DNA of 64,000 nucleotides. Origin: Acinetobacter variabilis. GTDB lineage: Bacteria > Pseudomonadota > Gammaproteobacteria > Pseudomonadales > Moraxellaceae. A program made the translations under genes and the position numbers. The stretch is from positions 1,523,186 through 1,587,185 of the forward strand of contig NZ_KB850113.1 in the NCBI RefSeq assembly GCF_000369625.1, read 5' to 3'. Below are positions 1 through 7,130 of this stretch, piece by piece (the stretch's first letter is position 1; each line of letters begins with the position of its first letter). The notes beneath the pieces were generated by a model, which had not been told where the DNA came from, made no database searches, and saw only the letters and a program-made list of their open reading frames with translations.

Positions 1-385
1 GGCTAGTGCTAGATTTATTGCCTGAGCCTAAGTTCGAGCTCAACTAACTGTCATTGATCCGTCCAACTTATTGGTAGCGTCGTTTCGTTTTATGACCTAC
101 CATGAGTTCAATATAGCAGGATTTTTTTTACCTACAATACACTTTTACACTTCTAAAAGAAGACTTATACAATATTTAAATTGTGCTTTTTCAAAAGCAG
201 ATTAGAATATTTTGGCTGGATCAATAGAGCACTACAAACAACTCTATTCTTTTCAATCTCTATATCCTATCTATTTAAATTTTAATAAAAATATTCTTTA
301 TTTATGTGAAAAATGAATAATTTTAGCTAGATACAATTTTAAATCTTAAGTAAAAGAGTTCGCTATTAAGGCCATTGATTAGCCA
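1..385. other. Left-edge gene-poor AT-rich stretch
   Basis: No complete gene is visible. A plus-strand frame is open from the window edge and stops at 45-47, ending in LPEPKFELN; it could be the tail of a gene lying outside the window, but it is too short to call. From about 120 to 385 the sequence is AT-rich without a clear ORF, and it lies beyond the 3' end of the leftward outer-membrane gene that stops at 386. Confidence 0.4.
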
Positions 386-1039
386 CTAAAAGTAATAGCG
401 AAAACCAAATTGATAAGTAACCCCATTCAAGTCCAGATCATCACTCTTGCCAGAGACACATGCGCCATTCATACAAATCTTGGCATCACGGTTAAACATC
501 CATTGATAACCAAAAGATCCAAATAAATCTGCTTCAGGAGCAATTTTATAACCGACTTCCAAGGCAACAGGAATTGTAAAATAATCCAATTCCAGATCGA
601 CTCGACCAAGATCTGCATCCGTTTCACTTTCATCTACCCAGCTCATTCCCAGACCTATAGAAATTGCTGAATAAAACTGATCATTTTCCAGAAATTTATT
701 TTTTACCCCAATTGTAACTTGATTGTAATCAATATCTGAGCTTTGAAATTTGTATTCGGCCCATAAGCTGGTCGTCGGATGGGATTGATATTCACCATTA
801 ATAAACAGCCCATCGAATGATTCAGTACCCAAAAAGCTGTCTGACCCTATTTTTGAACCGGCGTAACCAAAAGCTAAAGAGTACTGACTTATTAGGTTTT
901 CTTGAGCATAATAAGGTGTAGTCGTAATAACGGCTTTATCTTTTGGAGCAGGATTACCATATTGAATAGCTAAAGGTGTATTCGCTTCAGCAACTGAAGA
1001 AGCCCCAATCATTAACCCAATGAATAATAATTTTTTCAT
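386..1039 (-). CDS. Outer-membrane beta-barrel protein
   Basis: A 217-residue protein with a clean signal peptide: Lys-Lys at residues 3-4, a hydrophobic core, and probable cleavage after SVAEA near residue 19. The mature part alternates polar and hydrophobic residues in short strands, and the protein ends in FGFRYYF, a C-terminal aromatic signature of barrels inserted by the Bam machinery. Two cysteines (ICMNGAC) may form a loop disulphide. It is probably an eight-stranded OmpW/OmpA-barrel-like surface protein of unknown ligand. It lies in chromosomal DNA outside the prophage and is transcribed away from it. Barrel identity is inferred from these features, not from a family match. Confidence 0.75.
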   Translation of the reverse strand: MKKLLFIGLMIGASSVAEANTPLAIQYGNPAPKDKAVITTTPYYAQENLISQYSLAFGYAGSKIGSDSFLGTESFDGLFINGEYQSHPTTSLWAEYKFQSSDIDYNQVTIGVKNKFLENDQFYSAISIGLGMSWVDESETDADLGRVDLELDYFTIPVALEVGYKIAPEADLFGSFGYQWMFNRDAKICMNGACVSGKSDDLDLNGVTYQFGFRYYF

Positions 1040-1245
1040 ATCTATATCTCATTTTTATTGTGAGCATAAGATACTAATTTTTTTGATAAAAAAACTACTC
1101 AGCACATCTATTTATAGAAACAACAATTTATGAGATTAAACAAACTATAAATACAACAATGTAATTCACCCATTTTTATAGAATAAGAGGTCTAAGAGCA
1201 TCTTCTACAGACATTACTACTTATATTCCCAAGAGGTAATTCCCG

Positions 1246-1419
1246 ATGGCTAAACCAGATGAAGAACTGAATGAAGAGTTTCCAGAAGAAGAGTTAGACC
1301 CACAAGAGAAACAAGATCGAGAGATTCAACGCGGTCAGTTAGGCGTAGATCAAGACCCTCAGGTGAAAAGAGATCAAATACGTCAAAAACATCAGGATGA
1401 AGAGGAAGAGAATCCATAA
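1246..1419 (+). CDS. Small acidic hydrophilic protein, 57 residues
   Basis: A 57-codon ORF beginning MAKPDEELNEEF and ending EEEENP, with AAGAGG about ten bases before the ATG. The product is almost entirely charged or polar (many Glu, Asp, Gln, Lys and Arg) with no hydrophobic core, so it is probably intrinsically disordered or a short helical adaptor. No function can be assigned. It is the last chromosomal gene before attL, so it lies next to the tRNA-Arg integration target in the uninterrupted chromosome. Confidence 0.6.
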   Translation: MAKPDEELNEEFPEEELDPQEKQDREIQRGQLGVDQDPQVKRDQIRQKHQDEEEENP

Positions 1420-1481
1420 TTTATTTTATAAATCTGGAATTGTTTTTTTAGTCTAATGAGGTAAGTGAACTAATAAAATGA

Positions 1482-1497
1482 TGGTGCGCTCAGCGGG
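1482..1497. other. attL core, 16 bp
   Basis: The sequence TGGTGCGCTCAGCGGG is identical to the 3' end of tRNA-Arg(CCG) at 48841-48856. Flanks diverge immediately on both sides. This copy is the displaced chromosomal tRNA end, leaving the intact tRNA at attR. The integrase gene starts about 180 bp inside it. Confidence 0.88.
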
Positions 1498-1515
1498 CAC
1501 TTCCCGAAATTTGCG

Positions 1516-1617
1516 GTTTCCTTATTATTCCCTAGTTTTCCTTATTTTTTCTTTAATTTTATAGGTTTAAGTGTGGCTCATTAATTCAATAGTTTAATGT
1601 TTCCTTATTATTCCCTA
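1516..1617. repeat. Direct repeat inside attL (attP arm)
   Basis: GTTTCCTTATTATTCCCTA occurs exactly at 1516-1534 and again at 1599-1617, with a degraded third copy (TTTTCCTTATTTTTTC) at about 1536-1551. The repeats lie between the att core and the integrase start, where accessory or arm-type recombinase sites are expected. They may bind integrase, excisionase or a host bending factor; this role is inference. Confidence 0.6.
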
Positions 1618-1633
1618 TTATTCATTCTATATT

Positions 1634-1654
1634 GATTACGCCAAATTTACGCCA
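1634..1654. repeat. Candidate integrase arm-type site, left end
   Basis: A tandem of two ATTTACGCC/ATTACGCC-like units forms a 21-bp block that recurs with two mismatches at 48785-48805 beside attR. In the circular phage the two blocks flank the attP core, as arm-type integrase sites do in lambda-like systems. Confidence 0.55.
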
Positions 1655-1675
1655 CAACATTTTAAAGGAAAAATT

Positions 1676-2662
1676 ATGGCCACCTTTCGACAAAGGGGTG
1701 ATGCTTGGCGAGTTGAGATTAGTGTGAATGGTACTCGGGAAAGTGCGACATTCGATACTAAGACTCAGGCTCGCGCATGGGCATCAAAACGTGAAACTGA
1801 ATTAAGAGAGTTATCACGCGGAAAGCTTCCTGATTATACATTAAATTGTGCAATTGATAGATACATAGAAGAAGTGTGTCCAAAGCACAAAGGCTGTGAT
1901 GCTGAGATTAAGAGATTTCGGGCATTCCAAAGAAACTTTCCAAAGATTGCAAAAAAGCATATTGCTAAAATTACGACTGATGATTTTGTGGTGTGGCGTG
2001 ATACCAGGCTAAAAACAGTCAAGCCAGCATCGGTACGACGTGAGGGCAACATACTGTCAGCTTTGTTTACAGTAGCGCGCACGGAATGGAAGTGGGTTTA
2101 TGATTCACCCATGAGTGATTTAAAGATGCCACCACCACCAGCACATCGAGATAGACGCATATCAGCGGATGAAATTTACAGGCTTTGTCTGGCTGCTGAA
2201 TTCGATGATCAGGCACCTGAGAATTTCACACAGCAAATTATGATTGCTTTCCTGTTGGCGATTGAAACTGCAATGCGTGCTGGTGAGATCCGCGGCCTGA
2301 CTTGGGACCGGGTTTATTTAAAGAATAGATATGTGACTTTGAATGAAACCAAGAATGGAACAAAACGACATGTGCCTCTGTCCAAGCGTGCTGTTGAATT
2401 GCTTGAACTTATGAAAGGTGTTGGCAGTCATCAGGTTTTTACAGTGAAAGATTCGAGCTTTGATACACTTTGGAGAAAGTTGCGAGATAAGTGTGAAATT
2501 GAGGATTTACATTTTCACGACTCAAGACATGAGGCATGCACAAGGCTCGCCCAGAAATTGGAAGTATTGGATTTGGCGCGGATGATTGGTCATAAGGATT
2601 TAAGAAGCCTGATGATTTATTACAATGCGACCGCGTCAGAGATTGCAAATAGGTTGGATTAA
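1676..2662 (+). CDS. int: Phage tyrosine integrase
   Basis: A 328-residue tyrosine recombinase that would insert and excise the prophage at tRNA-Arg(CCG). The N-terminal 50 residues resemble an arm-binding domain (RQRGDAWRVEISVNGTR), followed by a core-binding SAM-like helical region (about 55-145) and the catalytic domain. Catalytic residues are visible: Arg201 in TAMRAGEIRGL, Lys226 in ETKNGTKR, His281-x-x-Arg284 in HDSRHEA, His306 in GHKD, and the nucleophile Tyr at 315/316 (IYYNA). The start follows AAAGGAAAAATT, a good ribosome site. It lies alone between attL and the convergent late operon. The excisionase candidate is at the other end of the integrated element and would lie directly upstream in the circular form. 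Confidence 0.95.
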   Translation: MATFRQRGDAWRVEISVNGTRESATFDTKTQARAWASKRETELRELSRGKLPDYTLNCAIDRYIEEVCPKHKGCDAEIKRFRAFQRNFPKIAKKHIAKITTDDFVVWRDTRLKTVKPASVRREGNILSALFTVARTEWKWVYDSPMSDLKMPPPPAHRDRRISADEIYRLCLAAEFDDQAPENFTQQIMIAFLLAIETAMRAGEIRGLTWDRVYLKNRYVTLNETKNGTKRHVPLSKRAVELLELMKGVGSHQVFTVKDSSFDTLWRKLRDKCEIEDLHFHDSRHEACTRLAQKLEVLDLARMIGHKDLRSLMIYYNATASEIANRLD

Positions 2663-2720
2663 GGCCCATCAAAGAGCCTTCACACATATCCCCACATTCA
2701 CATTCGTCGTAATTGAATGG

Positions 2721-2750
2721 GCTGTGCAGCCTGATAGGAGGAAGCACAGC
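2721..2750. terminator. Weak hairpin between convergent int and lysis genes
   Basis: GCTGTGC (2721-2727) pairs perfectly with GCACAGC (2744-2750) across a 16-base loop, followed on the plus strand by ATTAAAACTTT. It lies between the integrase stop and the end of the leftward late operon and could terminate either; the T-tract is poor. Confidence 0.35.
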
Positions 2751-2759
2751 ATTAAAACT

Positions 2760-3503
2760 TTAATTACGCTTTTCATAATCAATCAGCACTTTGGCCACAG
2801 CCTTAGCAGCCAGCCAGTAACGCGCATTAAATCGGGCAAGTTCGTCTTCATTGGAAATAAAGCCAAGTTCTACAATCAGACCACCAGCATTCACGTACGC
2901 TAAACGGCCGCGTGCTGATTTAGACTGATCAATCCAACCGTTGTCACCACGTAACCGACTGCCAAGAGCATCTGCTACAGCTTTAGATAAGTCTTGAGCC
3001 AGTTTCTTGTCTTTTAGCAGGGCAATCGTTTCTACACCATTCGCCTGTTTTGAGGTTGCAGCATTCATGTGGAATTCTACCGCAACACTTGAGCCTTGAA
3101 TTAATTTGACTGCAGCAGACAATGGATCGTTCCTGGTGCCAGTGCCATCGGTTTTGACTTGTAGCCCTGCTTCACGCAAATAATGAGTCACTGCATTACG
3201 GAAGTTAGTCACCAAATCCGCTTCTTTAATTTTGCCGTTTACTGCACCGGGATCAGAATTACTATGCCCTGCAGTAATGGTGGCAAAGCCAAGATGTTGA
3301 TGCAGTTTTGGCTGTGCAATTTTACGGCCTATCCAGCTTAAAGCTGGCAAGACTGTACCAATGATAAAAGGTGCATATTGTTCAGGGATAAAATTAAAGT
3401 CTAATGCCCACTGAATAACTAAAACTGCAAGCATTAAAAAAGCCCCCAGTAGTGGGAGCTTTACAGATAAATACTGCAGTGCATTTTCTTGTATAAATTT
3501 CAT
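2760..3503 (-). CDS. Endolysin: N-acetylmuramoyl-L-alanine amidase with N-terminal membrane segment
   Basis: A 247-residue Amidase_3-type zinc amidase that would cut the bond between muramic acid and the peptide stem during lysis. Zinc and catalytic residues are His80 (TAGHSNSDPG), Glu94 (KEADL), His145 (VEFHMNA) and Glu212 (IVELGFISN). Unusually, the first 65 residues hold two likely membrane helices (about 15-33 and 43-58) linked by FIPEQYAPF and followed by basic GRKIAQPK, a layout like a small holin. It could therefore be a membrane-anchored or signal-arrest endolysin, or a holin-endolysin fusion. The start overlaps the stop of the upstream membrane coiled-coil gene (ATGA). It is the last gene of the late operon. 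Confidence 0.88.
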   Translation of the reverse strand: MKFIQENALQYLSVKLPLLGAFLMLAVLVIQWALDFNFIPEQYAPFIIGTVLPALSWIGRKIAQPKLHQHLGFATITAGHSNSDPGAVNGKIKEADLVTNFRNAVTHYLREAGLQVKTDGTGTRNDPLSAAVKLIQGSSVAVEFHMNAATSKQANGVETIALLKDKKLAQDLSKAVADALGSRLRGDNGWIDQSKSARGRLAYVNAGGLIVELGFISNEDELARFNARYWLAAKAVAKVLIDYEKRN

Positions 3504-4072
3504 TTTGTCTCACTCATATAGTTACGTTCGTAAAGTTTGTTGCGGATTTCTTCTAAGGTGCGAAGGGTCTGATCAGATTGTTTTTCAAGGACCTGAATTT
3601 TTTGACTATTCGCCATTGCTTGTGCATTCACTGTGTCGGTTTTGGCAGTTTGATTGTTCCAGGCGGCAGCAAAGACACCTATGATTGCAATCCCACCCCA
3701 GCGGACCAGATTGGTCACACTATCTATTTTGGTTTTACTTTCGTGGAGTACCCGGATCTGCATATCGACTTCTTTGTGCTTGACTTCAGCATCCACACGG
3801 ATTTGCTTCATCTCATCTCGGAGACTTGATTTTGTTCTATCCAGATCATCTTCAAGGTTCTTCTGGATCTTTTGCACATTGTGATCAAGGTTTTGTTGCT
3901 TTTCCTGAAGCTGATCAAACTGCATACTCATCCGGTCGATTTTTTGCGGCACATCTTCTAGTTTTCGCATTTCCTGACGCATCTCTTGGCGTAGTTGGCT
4001 AATACTTTCTGATATCGCAAGCAATTGTCCGGATGTGGCTGCAGGTGGGTCAGACAGATAGTCATTCGACAT
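3500..4072 (-). CDS. Membrane-anchored coiled-coil protein of the lysis region
   Basis: A 190-residue protein from the ATG at 4072, preceded by AGGGGG; an upstream in-frame ATG has no ribosome site. Residues about 15-120 are heptad-rich (EMRQEMRKLEDVPQKIDRM and onward), predicting a long coiled coil. A single hydrophobic segment (VRWGGIAIIGVFAAAW, about 128-143) is followed by a second short helical region. The architecture suggests an oligomer anchored in the inner membrane. Its position next to the amidase suggests a lysis role (holin partner or spanin-like), but no family match is evident and it could equally serve the virion. Confidence 0.6.
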   Translation of the reverse strand: MSNDYLSDPPAATSGQLLAISESISQLRQEMRQEMRKLEDVPQKIDRMSMQFDQLQEKQQNLDHNVQKIQKNLEDDLDRTKSSLRDEMKQIRVDAEVKHKEVDMQIRVLHESKTKIDSVTNLVRWGGIAIIGVFAAAWNNQTAKTDTVNAQAMANSQKIQVLEKQSDQTLRTLEEIRNKLYERNYMSETK

Positions 4073-4095
4073 TGTGCCCCCTAAATTTTGGTAAT

Positions 4096-4116
4096 AAAAA
4101 AGCACCATAAGGTGCT
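4096..4116 (-). terminator. Intrinsic terminator before the lysis genes
   Basis: On the minus strand AGCACC-TTAT-GGTGCT is followed by a run of Ts. It follows the small gene ending at 4132 and precedes the lysis pair, so lysis genes need readthrough, antitermination or their own promoter. Confidence 0.75.
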
Positions 4117-4131
4117 CTTGTTTGGTTAAGT

Positions 4132-4365
4132 TTAGACTTCTATTTCTGAATGCTGTCCAGTAGGTGCTGGCCTTAGGATCATCTGGTTTGAGATGAATAC
4201 TCTGGCACCTAAATTATATGTGGTTCCAGAAGTGCAAAGCACTGGACCAGATCCACCATCGATCTGCACCCGATACTCTGGATGCTTCACTGAAGTAATG
4301 GTGCCGATATATTCAGCATGTGTAGGATTTAAGAGCTTTCTCAATTCGAATAAAGGATTACTCAC
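4132..4365 (-). CDS. Small tail-tip region protein, 77 residues
   Basis: Read from the GTG at 4365, which overlaps the stop of the tail hub-like gene by eight bases and has GGAG about ten bases upstream; a longer ATG version would overlap that gene by 65 bases. The product (MSNPLFELRKLLNP, then GTITSVKHPEYRVQIDGGSG) is beta-rich with an OB-fold-like look, reminiscent of small baseplate spike or gpV-like fragments. It is probably translationally coupled to the hub protein and part of the tail tip. Function is inferred from position only. Confidence 0.6.
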   Translation of the reverse strand: MSNPLFELRKLLNPTHAEYIGTITSVKHPEYRVQIDGGSGPVLCTSGTTYNLGARVFISNQMILRPAPTGQHSEIEV

Positions 4366-6445
4366 GGCTGATACGCTCCACAGTAATAGTTTCATTGACC
4401 TTTTCATGCGAGAAGCTGCCACTTACCCCATCAATTACGCCCCACCACTGACCATTAAAGGCAATCGTTTTACCAGGTAGCATCTCGCCAATTTCCTGAC
4501 TCACTGGAATGTCAGCAAAGGTATGTAACTCCTGAATATTGGCTTTGATTAACTCAGCTTTCCCATAACTAGCCCCTGACACTAGGTTAAATAACGGACC
4601 TGTAACTGATTCAAGCGGAACATCACCCGAAGTACCGCGCTGCTGTACTTTCAGGCTCTCACCACTTCGACTATTCACTACAGTGATGGCATTAAAGTCT
4701 GCAATGTATTCATCGTTCTGCTTAATGTTCTGCTGCATCACCAGACTTTCAGATAACAAAATATCGTAATCATCCACCGTCATCGTATCCCAATAACCTT
4801 TCTGGTACCGGGGTAAAATGGTCAGTGTATTGCCCGCTTTCTGGCTATAGATAAAACCACCAGCCGCATCAACCACCTGTTTGATAGCATCAATAGGTGC
4901 CAGTTCTGCATAACTCAGGCTTTCAACCGGTACGATCCAGCCCAATTCATCAATCAGCTTCCAGTCCAAGGTTGTACCACCATTAGCTCGATCCAGCTCT
5001 GCCTGAACCAGTTGAACAGAAGTTCTCTCATTGTCCTGGATGAATGAGCGTGAAGCTGCGTATTTATCCGAGTTTAAGGCTGTGATACTTCTCCCTGGGT
5101 AAGTGTACAGAACACTGGCAAAGCGTCGGGTTTCTTCTGGATCTTCCAGCAAAATATGATGCTCAAATCCATTGATCATGACTTTGAGAATCACTGGATG
5201 CCCATCAATTGGCTGAAGCTTATCTTTTTCAGTATGTGCCACGGTAATTGAGTAGGTCCAGCACCACTGAGACTGGCTGGTACTGTAACTACCATCAATC
5301 ACCTTGATTTTCTCGCCGGTATCTAATCGCTCGGCTGTTAATGTATTCACGATATACCACCAGTTTCTTTTCGGCAGTGCTGGAATACAGTCATCTGCAC
5401 CAAAATTTAATACAACATTGTGTGAATCAACGTCATGACATAAGCAGATAAAGTTTAGATCTGTGCTGCCTTCATATTTGGGTAATTCGGGCTTTGGCCA
5501 ATGCTGAACTAGGTGCTTACGGTAATGAATCGCCTTGGCTTTATCCCAAGGCAAATCTGACCTGGTGACAATCTCGAGGCTTTTATCCCATTCAAATGAA
5601 AAACGGTACTCAAAGACTTGCGCCACTTCATGTGAATAAGTAAAAGTCTTGCGACGTCGGATCATTTCTTGCCAGACCGTTTCCCTGTTATGACGCAGCT
5701 TGATGGTTTCTTCATGCAAGTAATGCTGATGAATAAAGCGTTTATTGCCTTCTTCCCAGATTACATACGCATCAGAACTCAAACCAGTGGCTTGCTCATG
5801 AAAGGATCTAATCGCCCGGGTTAATGACCCTGCCTGCTCATGCTGAATATTTACCTGATTCGAAACTACCAAGCCTTGATCATAAAAAAGAGCCTCATTT
5901 GAGACTCTTAATATTGGCTTGGCCCACGGTATTTCTGTGGTGCTCAAGGCTGCGATAGCCTTCTGATATCGCATATCAAAACCATAAGACACCCCGACAA
6001 GATGATTAATATCGAATAGTGCTTTAACTTCAAATGAGAAGCCTGTATCCAAAACCGTATCAATCGTGCACAGGTTTTCCCTAAATACCGCTTCGACTTC
6101 AAAACTAAAACTGGTATCTAAAACTGTATCAATCTGCCCGATGACATCAATATTGTCTTTAAAGACTGCGACAACTTCAAAGCTAAATTCAGTGTAGAGC
6201 ACCGTGTCTATGACCGCAGTATTTTCACCACTATCTGCATAGACTGCTGTGACTTCAAATAAAAATCCGGTATCAAGTGCTGTATCAATTGCAGCTGTAA
6301 CATCATCGCCAAAATTAAGATTGGTCGAGCCATCGGCCATGTGCTCAAAATTGAGAATAATGTTATGGCTATCAGTATTATCCGACTTAAAGTTTAAGTT
6401 TAGTTTGTGCGCATCAACGGTGCCGAGCTTATTTTTAAAATCCAC
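4358..6445 (-). CDS. Large tail-tip (hub-like) protein with N-terminal repeats
   Basis: A 695-residue virion protein. The N-terminal 150 residues hold four copies of an IDTVLDTGFSFEVxAVF unit at residues 53-69, 79-95, 105-121 and 128-144. Two LNF-rich segments with SHNIILNF and SHNVVLNF (about 27-33 and 350) bracket a central region. The C-terminal half, from about residue 365, resembles the hub/baseplate proteins of siphoviruses, with a domain rich in strands and the sequence GKTIAFNGQWWGVIDGVSG near the end. It is probably the tail-tip hub that organises the distal tail. It is followed with overlap by the 77-residue gene. No enzymatic motif was seen. Confidence 0.7.
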   Translation of the reverse strand: MDFKNKLGTVDAHKLNLNFKSDNTDSHNIILNFEHMADGSTNLNFGDDVTAAIDTALDTGFLFEVTAVYADSGENTAVIDTVLYTEFSFEVVAVFKDNIDVIGQIDTVLDTSFSFEVEAVFRENLCTIDTVLDTGFSFEVKALFDINHLVGVSYGFDMRYQKAIAALSTTEIPWAKPILRVSNEALFYDQGLVVSNQVNIQHEQAGSLTRAIRSFHEQATGLSSDAYVIWEEGNKRFIHQHYLHEETIKLRHNRETVWQEMIRRRKTFTYSHEVAQVFEYRFSFEWDKSLEIVTRSDLPWDKAKAIHYRKHLVQHWPKPELPKYEGSTDLNFICLCHDVDSHNVVLNFGADDCIPALPKRNWWYIVNTLTAERLDTGEKIKVIDGSYSTSQSQWCWTYSITVAHTEKDKLQPIDGHPVILKVMINGFEHHILLEDPEETRRFASVLYTYPGRSITALNSDKYAASRSFIQDNERTSVQLVQAELDRANGGTTLDWKLIDELGWIVPVESLSYAELAPIDAIKQVVDAAGGFIYSQKAGNTLTILPRYQKGYWDTMTVDDYDILLSESLVMQQNIKQNDEYIADFNAITVVNSRSGESLKVQQRGTSGDVPLESVTGPLFNLVSGASYGKAELIKANIQELHTFADIPVSQEIGEMLPGKTIAFNGQWWGVIDGVSGSFSHEKVNETITVERISRE
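6014..6289 (-). repeat. Four tandem ~26-residue coding repeats
   Basis: Within the hub-like gene, residues 53-144 form four units sharing the core I-D-T-x-L-x-T-x-F-x-F-E-V-x-A-V/L-F/Y. The spacing is 26, 26 and 23 residues. The protein-level match is strong while the DNA has drifted, so the expansion is not recent. Confidence 0.85.
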
Positions 6446-6462
6446 ATGAGCACCTTTTTAAT

Positions 6463-6849
6463 TTAAGGTCTGAGTTTTATTGAGGTGACTGACAATGTAC
6501 CGCCGAGCGCGAGATTGGTGTTAGCAAGGCTAATATCCGTGCCCACTGTTAGATCGGCAGCGACATCACCAGCACCATTATAAATACGCGCCCATGTTGC
6601 AGTGCCTGACTTAATCACGGTTGCTGTGTCTGTTGGGTGTAATTCAACATAAGTTGGCGTGACTTCTTTAATGCACGGCTCAGGAAACACCAAAGTGACC
6701 AGAGCATTATTTGAATCTGCTGCAATAGCTGTATTTGCAGGCTGCACGCCCTCATAAAAAGTAACGGTAGCACTTTGGCTACCGTTATCCATAAATTCTG
6801 CAAAGGCTTGAATCATGGCAAGCCGAGCATTGACTGATGTTTTACTCAT
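6463..6849 (-). CDS. Virion-associated protein, tail-tip cluster
   Basis: A 128-residue protein starting MSKTSVNARLAMIQAFAEF, with a short N-terminal helix and then a beta-rich domain (SATVTFYEG, GTATWARIYNGAGDVAADLTVG). The overlap of its ATG with the end of the upstream 94-residue gene (ATGA) shows translational coupling. The context of tail genes and the strand-rich composition suggest a minor tail or fibre-associated protein. No family was recognised. Confidence 0.65.
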   Translation of the reverse strand: MSKTSVNARLAMIQAFAEFMDNGSQSATVTFYEGVQPANTAIAADSNNALVTLVFPEPCIKEVTPTYVELHPTDTATVIKSGTATWARIYNGAGDVAADLTVGTDISLANTNLALGGTLSVTSIKLRP

Positions 6850-7130
6850 TTTGGCACCACGTTATCTTGAATGACTGCATTGAATTGAGAGGCTGGGTCA
6901 TGAGCGACCAAAAAGTATTTACTTTTTTCGAGGTTGGTAAATTCGTAATTCCCGTTCGCATCACTCAATACTTCATTTAATTTTGTACCAGTAAGCTTTT
7001 CATATAAGCGAATACGGCACGGTATAGGTGCAGAACTTTTAAGTACTGTTCCCGAAATTTTATATAACTGAGGGGATTGCTTATTTAGGTTTCTTTTTTT
7101 GGTGTTAAAATATGGGACAACAATATTCAC
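6846..7130 (-). CDS. Small beta-sandwich domain protein of the tail cluster
   Basis: A 94-residue protein. Residues 22-85 (YKISGTVLKSSAPIPCRIRL, then SDANGNYEFTNLEKSKYFLVAHDP) have the look of a carboxypeptidase-regulatory or transthyretin-like beta sandwich: strand, xSGTV, NGNYEFTNL turn, and YFLVAHD. Such domains decorate phage tails and fibres and bind surfaces. Its ATG overlaps the stop of the 417-residue gene at 7130. The assignment is by motif only. Confidence 0.65.
   Translation of the reverse strand: MNIVVPYFNTKKRNLNKQSPQLYKISGTVLKSSAPIPCRIRLYEKLTGTKLNEVLSDANGNYEFTNLEKSKYFLVAHDPASQFNAVIQDNVVPK

Noticed and set aside
1..120. Possible insertion-sequence end at the left window edge
   Set aside because: A GGTAG/CTACC inverted pair and a short frame ending LPEPKFELN are visible, but no target duplication or transposase can be seen within the window.
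2625..2903. Rightward 92-codon frame after integrase
   Set aside because: It is antisense to the endolysin 3' end and overlaps the integrase end; no ribosome site and unnatural composition.
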